A stretch of 64,000 nt of DNA from contig NZ_JAASQL010000001.1 of NCBI RefSeq assembly GCF_011762155.1, forward strand, positions 1,488,001 through 1,552,000. Direction: 5' to 3'. The notes under the pieces are model-generated. The model was given only the letters and a program-made list of their open reading frames with translations, was not told the DNA's origin and searched no databases. Source of the stretch: Wenyingzhuangia heitensis (GTDB lineage Bacteria > Bacteroidota > Bacteroidia > Flavobacteriales > Flavobacteriaceae). Position numbers and translations under genes: made by a program. This document shows, one piece after another, positions 45,988-55,382 of the stretch (its first letter is position 1; each line of letters opens with the position of its first letter).

Positions 45988-48450
45988 ATGTTTAAAAAGC
46001 AATTATTAGTGGCTGTTACAATGTTGTTTGTAATCACAGCTTTTGCGCAAAGAGAAAGGTCATCTTTTAACGAAAACTGGAAATTTGCTCGTTTTGGAGC
46101 TATGCCAGATGGTACGACCAAAACAGAACCTAAAGATTTAGACGAAGTTAATTTTGATGATCATGAATGGAGAGCATTAAATTTACCACATGATTGGGGA
46201 ATAGAAGGACCTTTTAGAGCCGATTTACCCAACCAAACAGGAAAGTTGCCTTGGGCAGGAATCGGTTGGTATCGCAAAGTGTTTACTGCTACCAAATCTG
46301 ACTTAAGTAAAAAGGTATTTATAGAGTTTGACGGATCGATGTCTAACACATCCGTATATGTAAACGGAGGTTATGTGGGAGACTGGGCTTACGGATATAC
46401 GTCTTTTCAATTTGAAATTTCTCGTTATTTAAAAGCAGGAAACAATACCATTGCTGTTCGTTTAAACAACAAGCCTGATTCTTCTCGTTGGTATCCAGGT
46501 GGTGGAATTTATAGAAATGTATGGTTGACCAAAACAAATAAAACACATATTGCACATTGGGGGACATTTGTAACTACTCCAAAAGTTTCTGAAAATGAAG
46601 CAACAGTAAGTATTGAAACAGAAATAGCAGGTGATAAAAAAGGAATTCAACTTTTACACGAGGTTTTTACAATAGAAAATAATCCTGTAAAAGTTGCAGA
46701 ACAAAAGGTTCCTTATTTCAAACCAAGTAACATTAAAATTAAAAATCCAAAATTGTGGAATTTAGAAACTCCCAATCTATATACGGTAAAAACAACGTTG
46801 TCTAAAAATGGAAAAGTAGTAGATGTTTACACTTCTACTTTTGGAATTCGCTCTATAAAATATAATAAGGATGGTTTTTTCTTAAATGGGAAAAAAACAG
46901 TCATGAATGGAGTTTGTCAACATCACGATTTAGGGCCTATGGGAGCTGCTGTAAATGTAAGAGGAATGGAACGTCAAATAGAGATTTTAAAATCTTTTGG
47001 AGTCAATGCCATTCGTACATCTCACAATCCACCTGCACCAGAGTTTTTAGAGTTGTGTGATAAGATGGGGGTTTTGGTACAAGTTGAATCATTTGATGTT
47101 TGGGCTAAAGGAAAAGTTGATAATGATTATTCTACTTTATATGGAGCTTGGCATGAGCGTGATTTAATTGCAATGGTTAAAAGAGATCGCAATCATCCCT
47201 CTGTAGTTATGTGGAGTACCGGAAACGAATTGATTGAATTAAGAGAAGGAAACGATGCTCCTATAGCGGCTAAATTGGCAGATATTATTCGCTCTGTAGA
47301 TACAACCAGACCTACTACTTTTGGAAACAGTAGACCAGAAGCAGCAAGTAATGGTTTTGAAAAAACAGCGGATGTTTTTGGATTTAACTACAAGCCACAC
47401 ATGTATGAGGAGTTTAGAAAAAACAATCCTAATATGCCTTTGTACGGTAGTGAAACAGCATCTACTATTAGTTCTAGAGGAGAGTATTTTTTTCCTGTAA
47501 ATTATGACAATAAAAAAAGCGGTAACGGAGGTTTCTTTCAAGTAAGTAGTTACGATTTTTCTGCTCCAAACTGGGCATATACTCCCGACGTAGATTTTGA
47601 GGCAGAAGATAAATATCCTTGGGTTTTTGGACAGTTTGTATGGACAGGTTTTGATTATATTGGAGAACCAACCCCTTATAATAAAGACAAAACCAATTTG
47701 TTAAATTTTTCTGATCCTGCTGAAAAAGCTAGAATGAAAGCCGAATTAGAAAAAATGGGGAAACAAATTCCACCACGTAGTTCGTATTTTGGAATTGTAG
47801 ATTTATGTGGATTTCCAAAAGATAGATATTATTTGTATCAATCTAAATGGAGACCAGAATTGCCAATGGCACATATTTTACCACATTGGAATTGGGAAGA
47901 AAGAATTGGAGAAGTAACTCCTGTTTTTGTCTATACTTCGGGTGATGAAGCAGAATTGTTTTTAAATGGAAAATCTTTAGGAAGAAAAAAGAAAGAACAA
48001 TATCAATATAGATTGATGTGGAAAGAGGTAAAATACACACCAGGAACTTTAAAAGTAGTGTCTTATAAAAACGGAAAAAAATGGGCTACGGATGAGGTTA
48101 AGACAACAGGAAAAGCAACTAAAATTTCTTTAACTGCAGACAGAGCTATTATTGATGCTGACGGACAAGATGTATCGTTTATAACTGTTCAAATTACAGA
48201 TAGAAAAGGAAATATGGTTCCTAGAACACACAATACCGTAAGTTATAAAATTGAAGGTCCTGGAGAAATTATAGCGGTAGGAAATGGAGATCCAACTAGT
48301 CACGAATCTTTTCAAGCTACTACAAGAAAAGTGTTTAATGGGATGGCACTAGTTGTTGTTCGATCTAAGAAAGGAGCAATAGGAAAGATAACAATTACAG
48401 CAACTTCAAAAGGCTTGAAAACAGAAAAATTGAACATTAAAACAAAATAA
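45988..48450 (+). CDS. GH2 beta-galactosidase
   Basis: 820 aa, signal peptide ending AFAQ. Jelly roll (FNENWKFARFG, LPHDWGIEGPF, GWYRKVF, GGGIYRNVWL), Ig-like domain, barrel with GVCQHHDLGPMGAAV and AIRTSHNPPAPEFL. Acid/base E414 in STGNELIE; nucleophile E489 in LYGSETAST. After the barrel comes a DUF4982-like domain (GDEAELFLNGKSLGRKKK) and a bacterial Ig-like domain (ISLTADRAIIDADGQDVSFI). This is the standard layout of Bacteroidota PUL beta-galactosidases. Its stop codon overlaps the next start by one base (TAATG at 48448-48452), implying translational coupling to the sulfatase. Confidence 0.9.
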   Translation: MFKKQLLVAVTMLFVITAFAQRERSSFNENWKFARFGAMPDGTTKTEPKDLDEVNFDDHEWRALNLPHDWGIEGPFRADLPNQTGKLPWAGIGWYRKVFTATKSDLSKKVFIEFDGSMSNTSVYVNGGYVGDWAYGYTSFQFEISRYLKAGNNTIAVRLNNKPDSSRWYPGGGIYRNVWLTKTNKTHIAHWGTFVTTPKVSENEATVSIETEIAGDKKGIQLLHEVFTIENNPVKVAEQKVPYFKPSNIKIKNPKLWNLETPNLYTVKTTLSKNGKVVDVYTSTFGIRSIKYNKDGFFLNGKKTVMNGVCQHHDLGPMGAAVNVRGMERQIEILKSFGVNAIRTSHNPPAPEFLELCDKMGVLVQVESFDVWAKGKVDNDYSTLYGAWHERDLIAMVKRDRNHPSVVMWSTGNELIELREGNDAPIAAKLADIIRSVDTTRPTTFGNSRPEAASNGFEKTADVFGFNYKPHMYEEFRKNNPNMPLYGSETASTISSRGEYFFPVNYDNKKSGNGGFFQVSSYDFSAPNWAYTPDVDFEAEDKYPWVFGQFVWTGFDYIGEPTPYNKDKTNLLNFSDPAEKARMKAELEKMGKQIPPRSSYFGIVDLCGFPKDRYYLYQSKWRPELPMAHILPHWNWEERIGEVTPVFVYTSGDEAELFLNGKSLGRKKKEQYQYRLMWKEVKYTPGTLKVVSYKNGKKWATDEVKTTGKATKISLTADRAIIDADGQDVSFITVQITDRKGNMVPRTHNTVSYKIEGPGEIIAVGNGDPTSHESFQATTRKVFNGMALVVVRSKKGAIGKITITATSKGLKTEKLNIKTK

Positions 48451-49958
48451 TGAAACATTTTTATAAAAATATATTTACGTTACTAGTTCTTTTTCTAGCG
48501 ACCACAGTTACCAAGTTAAACGCACAAAAACAGCCCAATGTAGTCGTTTTAATGGCAGATGATATTGGTTTGGGAGATTTAAGCTTTTATCAAAAAGAAA
48601 GAGGAGAAAAAAAGCTAACAGTACATACACCTAATATTGATAAATTAATTGATCAAGGAATGCGTTTTACCGATGCACATTCCCCTGCTTCCTTATGTGC
48701 TCCAACGCGTTTTTCTATGTTAACGGGGAATTATTCTTATAGAAACCAAAGACCGTTTGGAGTTTGGACTCCAGAAGCAAATGCTTTAATTGATGCTAAT
48801 GGATTTACAACAAGTGCTCGTATTGCTAAAAAAGGAGGATACACTACTGCCTTTTTTGGAAAATGGGGATTAGGTGGTTCTTGGGTTAGAAAAAAAGGAG
48901 AAAAGATAAATCATGCTTATTTAAACGGAGGAGCTTTAAGTTATGGGTTTGATTATGCATTGGAATTGCCCGAAGGAATTCAGAACATACCTTTTGCCTT
49001 TTATGAAAATAGAGAATGGATGAAATTAGCTTCAAGTTCAGTTTTAAAAGAGTTGGATGCGAATCAAACAGGGTATGCAACTTCTAAAAAACATTTAACA
49101 CGTGGTGGTTTGGGAGATTCTAATTGGGATCCAAAAGAAGCAGGAAGTATTTTGGCTCACAAAGCTGTAGACTACATCAATAAGCAAAAAAAGAACCAAC
49201 CCTTTTTTATGTATTACTGTAGCCAGGCAGTACATATTCCGCATGAACCACCTGCAAAATTTGATACTATTAAAGTAGCAGGAGCAACTCCAGGAAAACA
49301 TGGAGATATGATTTATGAATTGGATTTACAAGTAGGTTTACTAGTAGAGGCTTTAAAGAAAACAGGAGCTTATGAAAACACTTTGTTCATCTTTACATCG
49401 GACAACGGTGGTTTGTCTTTTGATAAAGACATGAAAAAAGCAGGACACGATACCAGTAACGGATTATCGGGTAGTAAAGGTTCTATTAATGAAGGAGGTC
49501 ATAGAGTTCCGTTTGTAGCAGTTTGGCCTGGGGTGATTCAACCAAAATCTATTAGTAATGAACCTATTGTTGGGCAAGATGTTGTAGCTACTTTAGCAGC
49601 TTTATCAAATCAAACTTTAGATAAAACCAAAGTGTTAGATTCGGCTGATTTGTTACCATACTTTAGAGGAACAGCAAAAGAAAAGGCACATACTTATTTA
49701 ATGCATCAATCTGCAGGAGGACCGACTTTTGCGATAAGAGATGGAGATTGGAAATTGATTTTAAAATCAGATATTAAGAAGAAAGTGAATAAATTGGGGA
49801 ACTTAACCCATGTAGCCTTGTTTAATTTAAAAGATAATTTGTCAGAAGACGAAGCTAAAAACTTAATTAACAATTCTAAATATGCAAAAAGAATTGCCGA
49901 AATGAAAACGACCTATATTGAATTAAGAAAAACAGGAAGAAGTACTGTTGTAAATTAA
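48450..49958 (+). CDS. S1 family sulfatase (CAPTR)
   Basis: 502 aa, signal peptide ending LNAQ. Metal site NVVVLMADDIGLGDLSFY; formylglycine Cys C83 in LCAPTRFSMLTG, a CxPTR form seen in galactose/GalNAc-6-sulfatase-like S1 enzymes. FGKWGLGGSW, FMYYCSQAVHIPHEPP and FTSDNGGLSFDKDMKKAGHDTSNGLSGSKGS form the second metal and substrate regions. The ATG overlaps the stop of the upstream GH2 gene, so the two products are probably made in fixed ratio. 6-O-desulfation is a reasonable guess by motif only. A terminator follows. Confidence 0.9.
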   Translation: MKHFYKNIFTLLVLFLATTVTKLNAQKQPNVVVLMADDIGLGDLSFYQKERGEKKLTVHTPNIDKLIDQGMRFTDAHSPASLCAPTRFSMLTGNYSYRNQRPFGVWTPEANALIDANGFTTSARIAKKGGYTTAFFGKWGLGGSWVRKKGEKINHAYLNGGALSYGFDYALELPEGIQNIPFAFYENREWMKLASSSVLKELDANQTGYATSKKHLTRGGLGDSNWDPKEAGSILAHKAVDYINKQKKNQPFFMYYCSQAVHIPHEPPAKFDTIKVAGATPGKHGDMIYELDLQVGLLVEALKKTGAYENTLFIFTSDNGGLSFDKDMKKAGHDTSNGLSGSKGSINEGGHRVPFVAVWPGVIQPKSISNEPIVGQDVVATLAALSNQTLDKTKVLDSADLLPYFRGTAKEKAHTYLMHQSAGGPTFAIRDGDWKLILKSDIKKKVNKLGNLTHVALFNLKDNLSEDEAKNLINNSKYAKRIAEMKTTYIELRKTGRSTVVN

Positions 49959-49985
49959 AAATGTATTAGAAATTATTATACAATG

Positions 49986-50020
49986 GACCAGAAAAAGTTA
50001 GACTATTTCTGGTCTTTTTT
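49986..50020 (+). terminator. Rho-independent terminator after CAPTR sulfatase
   Basis: Stem GACCAGAAA / TTTCTGGTC with an 11-nt loop and a T6 run. Confidence 0.85.
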
Positions 50021-50052
50021 AATACTTAATAACTTATCATAAATAAAATAAA

Positions 50053-50883
50053 ATGAGATCAAAAAAGACACCTATTATTTTTCTTTTAAGCGTAATGATT
50101 ACTTTTTTAACCTATGCTCAACAGGTAAATAGAACTAAAATTTTATTAGTAGGAGACAGTACTACTATAGGAACTATGCCTAGAGAAGTAAAACCAGAAG
50201 GTCCGCACTTAGAACAAATGATTACACAATTAGCTGCGGTAGAAGGTTTGCCAGCGTTAGAAGTGATAAACGCAGGTAAAGGAGGAGAAACCGCAAAAAG
50301 ATTGTTGGGAAGTAAGCATTATCAAGAAACGATAGCGAATGTAAAAGATGTGGATTACATCTTTTTAAGAATGGGGATTAACGATTGGTTCAAATGTAAA
50401 GATTTCAAGAAAGAGTTTCCTGTTCAAATGAGAGCCTTAATTCGTCAGCTAAAAAAAGACCATCCTAAAGCTGTTTTGTTTTTGGCAACCATTACTAGTT
50501 TTATGCCTCCAGAAGAATGTGAAAAAGTAAATGATTTGATTTTTAAAATAGCCAAAGAAGATCATATAGAAGTGTTAGATATTTTTACTCCGTATAACAA
50601 TTATTTACTAGCCAATGGTAGAAATAGTTTAAATGTACGTCAGTGTTATTTAAAAGACATTCCAAAAAAGTATCACAATTGGCTAAAACCTTATACTTAT
50701 TTTAGAAAAGGATGGGGAAACAAACCTGATGGATATGTAGTTAAAGTAAATGATATGTCTTTAGATCCTCTTTTTGGAAGCCATGTAAAATCATGGTATT
50801 TTGATAGACATCCAAATTCTACAGGATATAACTTAATAGCTTTTGAAACAGTACAGTTTTTAAAAAAGAAGTTAAAAAATTAA
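50053..50883 (+). CDS. SGNH/GDSL-type carbohydrate esterase
   Basis: 276 aa, signal peptide ending TYAQ. Block I ILLVGDSTTIG (Ser36), block II Gly in NAGKGGETAK, block III Asn in LRMGINDWF, and block V D251-x-H253 in FDRHPNSTGY form the complete SGNH site. The layout is close to rhamnogalacturonan-acetylesterase-like enzymes (CE12-type), with an extra segment ~185-235 (PKKYHNWLKPYTYF). It would remove acyl groups from a glycan outside the cytoplasm. It heads a likely transcript with a GH150-like gene 111 bp on. Confidence 0.8.
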   Translation: MRSKKTPIIFLLSVMITFLTYAQQVNRTKILLVGDSTTIGTMPREVKPEGPHLEQMITQLAAVEGLPALEVINAGKGGETAKRLLGSKHYQETIANVKDVDYIFLRMGINDWFKCKDFKKEFPVQMRALIRQLKKDHPKAVLFLATITSFMPPEECEKVNDLIFKIAKEDHIEVLDIFTPYNNYLLANGRNSLNVRQCYLKDIPKKYHNWLKPYTYFRKGWGNKPDGYVVKVNDMSLDPLFGSHVKSWYFDRHPNSTGYNLIAFETVQFLKKKLKN

Positions 50884-50994
50884 GAAATAAATGCATCCAC
50901 ACAATCTATGGACTTGTAGAGACATTCTAACTTAAACCCACAAAACAATAAACTGTCCTATTTAAACTTATTGATTAAATATGAATTTTGATAT

Positions 50995-53700
50995 ATGAAA
51001 AAAATTAAAAACAGTTTAAAGGTTTTAAAAAAGCAAGGGGTTTTATTGTTGCTAAGTGTTGTTTTTTGCAATGCTGCAAATGCAAAAAATTCAGCATCGG
51101 ATAATTTTTTCACACAAGAAACAACAGTTAGAAATGCAGTTGTAGCTTCTGTAAAAAATAAAGAAGTTTTGTATGTTTCTAGTTTAAGTGATGGTGTGGG
51201 GTGTTATACTTTAGAAGGAAAAAACTTGTGGAGTGCTACCATTGAAACTCCAGCCGTAATTTTTGAAATTGAAGCAGCAGACATAGATGATGATGGGAAC
51301 GATGATTTGTTAGCGGCATCAGCAAACGGAACCATATACTGTTGGTCTAGTAAAGGAAAATTATTATGGAAATTTACACCAGATCATAAAGTTCGTTTTT
51401 CTGAAATTGCAGTGGTTAAAAACAACAACAAACTACAGATTTTTGCAGGAGGAAATGATTATAAATTATACGAGCTAGATGCCAAAGGGAAACAGGTTTC
51501 TACTACAAAAATTAGTGGAGTGGTAAGAAAAATAGAAGCTGGAAACTTTACAAGTAAAAACAAGCAAGATATTTTTTTAATGACTTATTCTCATGATAAG
51601 TTCCGTTGGGAATTTATGGGGGTTCTAGACTCTCAGTCTAAAAAAGTTTTAAAAGAAGCAAATTACAGAAATCCAAAGCTTAAAAGTTTGAGTAAAGCAA
51701 TGGTTACTAATATTTCTATATCGGACATTAACAAAGATGAATTAGATGATATTTTATTTTTTGGAGATATTTCTTTTGTACCCTTATTTACAGGGCTTAA
51801 TTCAAGTTTTGAAGTAATTGCAGAATACAAAGCAACCAGAAAAGACAATCAAAGATATGGACACTCTAAAGGAATTAGTTTATTGCCACTTAGAGATGAA
51901 ATTATGTTTCAGTTTGGTGGAATTATGTACCAATTAGATTTGTCGGGTAAACTGATAGAAAAATTTGGAACTAGATATGCTAAAAATGATGAAATTGTTT
52001 TTAGTGATTTTGCTGTTGCTTCCAAATCTAAAGAATTAATAGCTGCAGGAGAAGTAGATGGAGGAAGTGGAATTTATAAGTATGATTTAACTAAAAATAG
52101 TTGGGCTACTATTTCACAAAAACTGCAAGGAACCATGGAACAGGTAGAAGGTAACTTAGAGCTGTTGTACAAACAAATATTAGATTTTAAAATGCCTAGC
52201 TACCAACAAAAATCTAATCAAGATTGGGTAATGGTTACCAGTAAAAAAGTAGATGCAAAGGTGAACAAAATCAAAGGGAATAACATTCAATTTGTTATTC
52301 AAAAATCACCTAAAGAAGGTACCGATAGGAGTCATATGGTAGCTGTTATGGGAAAAATAGCATTAAAAAAAGACAAAAGAGGAAAATATCAAGATTCTAG
52401 AGAAGACATTGTAAATATGGCTAGAACTTATGAAAAACAAGGACAGCCTTTTACGTTTTGGGCAGGACATGGAAATGATCCTTTTTACATTCAGATAGAA
52501 ACATTAGAGCAAATTTTAGAAGTGGCACCCACTACTTGTAGAGGTTTTGTGTATGCCGAAATGGACAATGTAGATGACCCAAGAGTAGTGCATTTTGTAA
52601 AAGAATACATTCCAAGGTTGGCCAAAGCAATCAGAAAGCACAAGAAAGCCAAGTTATATTTTAGATACAAAAATACATTTTGGGCATTGACAAATAAATT
52701 GCCTTTATGGCAAGAGCTGTTCTTTTCTAAAAAGTACAATGATATTTTAGCTCCCGCATCAGAAGACACGAGTTCTAGAACTCAAGATATTAATTTAAGT
52801 GGGAGAGTAGGAATGTTTGTAGCAGGTTATATAGATGATTTTGCCATGCGTTTGGTAGATGACAACCCAACAAGTTGGAGACCTTTATCACCAGGAGGAC
52901 AACGTTCTTTTTCGCCGTATTTAAGACAAGGAGTTATGATGGCTGCTTATGGAGCTAAACACGGAGTAATTATAGATAACAACTTTACCAAAGGAGCTGG
53001 ATTAAATATATTATTTGGGTTGATGAAATCTGGAGCTTTGCCAATGGTTAAAAAAGAAGATATTTTATCTATTGGTTCTTGGCATTTAATTAAAGAAGTA
53101 GATGAACATTTGATACATACCATAGACAATCATCACTCTTTAAAACAATACAAGCCTACAGATGATCAAGATTTGTTTTCGGTAACGCAAATGCATTGGG
53201 CAGGAACTAATATCCCCGAACACGATTATTCTAAAATTGCTTTAGGAGTAGATTACAGATGGTTAAATTATATGCCATTAATGCCAAACGGAATGGTGCC
53301 AATTGCTCCTATTGAATATGCGAAAGAATTAGAAAAAAATAACATTCCTTATAGTGTAAGTAATGGGTCTAAAGGTTTTTCTAACGGAAAATTAATTTCG
53401 GCAAAAGAGTATGCAACAGAGTTTAAAGAAATTGTAGCTAAAGGAAAATTAGCGTTGCCAGTTGAGGTAAAAGGTGCTTCTTGGAGTGCTATTCGTATTG
53501 ATAAAAACCACATTCGTGTAATTCTAGTTGACCCTGGTTATATTGAGCCTAAAGATAGAAATGTTACGATTACATTTAATGGAAAAAAACCTACATCTGC
53601 TATTGACATTCTATCCAAAGAAAAGATTGATATTAAAGGAAATACCATCAATACAAAAGTGCTTGCTGGTTCTTTAAAATTTATTGATTTGACATATTAA
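50995..53700 (+). CDS. Divergent GH150-like beta-propeller protein, copy 4
   Basis: 901 aa. A long N-terminal signal (MKKIKNSLKVLKKQG then VLLLLSVVFCNAANA). Propeller with AADIDDDGNDDLLAASANGTIYCW and SDINKDELDDILFFGD loops. The catalytic module keeps FWAGHGNDPF (H492), YAEMDNVDDP, ASEDTSSRTQDINLSGRVGMF and VDDNPTSW but is far less similar to the others than they are to each other: PELED becomes AEMDN and SMEE becomes ASED. The acids at these sites persist in altered form, so it is likely active but on a different linkage or sulfation pattern. It sits 11 bp before a sulfatase. Assignment to GH150 itself is less sure than for copies 1-3. Confidence 0.55.
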   Translation: MKKIKNSLKVLKKQGVLLLLSVVFCNAANAKNSASDNFFTQETTVRNAVVASVKNKEVLYVSSLSDGVGCYTLEGKNLWSATIETPAVIFEIEAADIDDDGNDDLLAASANGTIYCWSSKGKLLWKFTPDHKVRFSEIAVVKNNNKLQIFAGGNDYKLYELDAKGKQVSTTKISGVVRKIEAGNFTSKNKQDIFLMTYSHDKFRWEFMGVLDSQSKKVLKEANYRNPKLKSLSKAMVTNISISDINKDELDDILFFGDISFVPLFTGLNSSFEVIAEYKATRKDNQRYGHSKGISLLPLRDEIMFQFGGIMYQLDLSGKLIEKFGTRYAKNDEIVFSDFAVASKSKELIAAGEVDGGSGIYKYDLTKNSWATISQKLQGTMEQVEGNLELLYKQILDFKMPSYQQKSNQDWVMVTSKKVDAKVNKIKGNNIQFVIQKSPKEGTDRSHMVAVMGKIALKKDKRGKYQDSREDIVNMARTYEKQGQPFTFWAGHGNDPFYIQIETLEQILEVAPTTCRGFVYAEMDNVDDPRVVHFVKEYIPRLAKAIRKHKKAKLYFRYKNTFWALTNKLPLWQELFFSKKYNDILAPASEDTSSRTQDINLSGRVGMFVAGYIDDFAMRLVDDNPTSWRPLSPGGQRSFSPYLRQGVMMAAYGAKHGVIIDNNFTKGAGLNILFGLMKSGALPMVKKEDILSIGSWHLIKEVDEHLIHTIDNHHSLKQYKPTDDQDLFSVTQMHWAGTNIPEHDYSKIALGVDYRWLNYMPLMPNGMVPIAPIEYAKELEKNNIPYSVSNGSKGFSNGKLISAKEYATEFKEIVAKGKLALPVEVKGASWSAIRIDKNHIRVILVDPGYIEPKDRNVTITFNGKKPTSAIDILSKEKIDIKGNTINTKVLAGSLKFIDLTY

Positions 53701-53711
53701 TAAATTAGAAA

Positions 53712-55220
53712 ATGAAAAATTTAGCTTTAACCCTTTTTTTATGTTTGAGTAGCTTATGTGTTAATGCCCAGCAGAAACCCAATGTATTGTTTATAGCCAT
53801 AGATGATATTAATGATTGGATTGAACCTTTAGGTGGAAACAAACAAGCCATTACTCCTAGTATGGATAAGTTTGCCAAACAAGGAGCGATGGTGTTTAAA
53901 AATGCAGTATGTGCGGCTCCTATTTGTGGTCCATCTAGATCTGCTATATTGTCTGGTTTTTTACCTAGTACCTCTGGGGTGTATGGTAATTCACAGGATA
54001 TGATTTTTTCTGATGTCGTACAAAAAAATGCAACGTTACCAGAATACTTTTCTAAAAACGGGTATCATACACTTTCTAATGGTAAAATGTTTCACAAGCA
54101 TGGAACTAAAAACGGAAAGACTGATTTTGGTGCTTGGGCTTTTGATGAATTTGCAAGAGCAAGAAGGTATAATAATGACAAAGCAGATAGCAAATATGTA
54201 ACTTCTTCTAAAGCAGGAGTTATTAACGGAAAGAAAAGTCCTGAGTTTAAGGAGAAAAAAAGCAAATTAAGCTGGGGGCCTACTAAAGATTCTTTTGAAG
54301 AAATGGTAGATTATGGAGTGGCAGATTGGGCTACAAAGCAGTTGTCTAGAGATTTTGATAAACCATTTTTTATGTCTGTAGGATTCATAAAACCCCATTT
54401 ACCTTGGTTTGTTCCTAAGGAGTTTTTTGATATGTATGATGTAAATGAAATAGATGAGATTATTGTTAAAGAAAATGATTTGGATGACATTACCAATGAA
54501 AATGGTAAACAATTATTTAAGCCAACGGTAGAATTTAATTGGGTTAAAAAACACAATTTAGGAAAAGAAGCTACCAAAGCTTATTTGGCTAGTATTTCTT
54601 TTGCAGATAGATGTTTAGGTATGGTCTTAGATGCGCTAGAAAAGAGTGGGCATGCAGACAATACCATTGTAATGATATGGGGAGATCATGGTTGGCATTT
54701 AGGAGAAAAATCACGTTATTTAAAAAATACGCTGTGGTCAGAAGCAGTAAAACCTCCTTTAATGGTGAGATTGCCAGGAATGAAAAAAACAATCTACTGT
54801 GAAAGTCCTGTGAGTTTGTTAGATATGTATCCTACATTGGTAAGTTTATGTGATTTGCCTACAAAGAAAAATATAGAAGGGCATGATTTTTCTAAACTAT
54901 TAAAGAATCCAAAAGCAAAATGGGAGTTTCCTGGGGTAACTATTTCGTCTAGTGGTACCTCTGTGCTAACGGAAGAGTATCATTATATTCAATATGTTTC
55001 TGGAGGAGAAGAGTTGTATGACGTACAAAAAGATCCAAGAGAATGGGATAATTTAATTCAACAAACGAAATATAAAAAAGTTGTAAAAGAATTAAAAAAA
55101 TGGGTTCCAAAAGATAGAGTTAAACCTAAAAAGGAACATTACAAAAAGCCTAAAAATTATGTAGATGCAGATCAAGATCCTACAATAAAAGAAAGTAGAA
55201 ATTTGAGCGAGTTAGAGTAA
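53712..55220 (+). CDS. S1 family sulfatase, iduronate-2-sulfatase-like (CGPSR)
   Basis: 502 aa, signal peptide ending VNAQ. Metal site NVLFIAIDDINDW; formylglycine Cys C72 in ICGPSRSAILSG. FIKPHLPWFVPKEFFDMY and IWGDHGWHLGEKSRYLKNTLW group it with 23075 and 25825. A ~45-residue tail rich in Lys/Pro (PKDRVKPKKEHYKKPKN) extends beyond the usual end. Extracytoplasmic exo-sulfatase. It is 11 bp after the divergent GH150-like gene, whose products may be its substrate (inference). A terminator follows. Confidence 0.9.
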   Translation: MKNLALTLFLCLSSLCVNAQQKPNVLFIAIDDINDWIEPLGGNKQAITPSMDKFAKQGAMVFKNAVCAAPICGPSRSAILSGFLPSTSGVYGNSQDMIFSDVVQKNATLPEYFSKNGYHTLSNGKMFHKHGTKNGKTDFGAWAFDEFARARRYNNDKADSKYVTSSKAGVINGKKSPEFKEKKSKLSWGPTKDSFEEMVDYGVADWATKQLSRDFDKPFFMSVGFIKPHLPWFVPKEFFDMYDVNEIDEIIVKENDLDDITNENGKQLFKPTVEFNWVKKHNLGKEATKAYLASISFADRCLGMVLDALEKSGHADNTIVMIWGDHGWHLGEKSRYLKNTLWSEAVKPPLMVRLPGMKKTIYCESPVSLLDMYPTLVSLCDLPTKKNIEGHDFSKLLKNPKAKWEFPGVTISSSGTSVLTEEYHYIQYVSGGEELYDVQKDPREWDNLIQQTKYKKVVKELKKWVPKDRVKPKKEHYKKPKNYVDADQDPTIKESRNLSELE

Positions 55221-55234
55221 AACTATAAAATGTA

Positions 55235-55280
55235 GAAAAAACACAAACCCTTAGAATTCCTATGGATTTGTGTTTTTTTT
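55235..55280 (+). terminator. Rho-independent terminator after CGPSR sulfatase
   Basis: Stem ACACAAACCC / GGATTTGTGT (one mismatch) with T8 following; A-rich upstream arm could pair with the T run. Confidence 0.75.
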
Positions 55281-55382
55281 GCTTTAGAATATATTAATAA
55301 CAACAAAATATAAACATATAACGACACTATCTTGATCTTGTTTTAAGAATTTTGTTAGACTTAAGAATAAATTCAATTAAAA

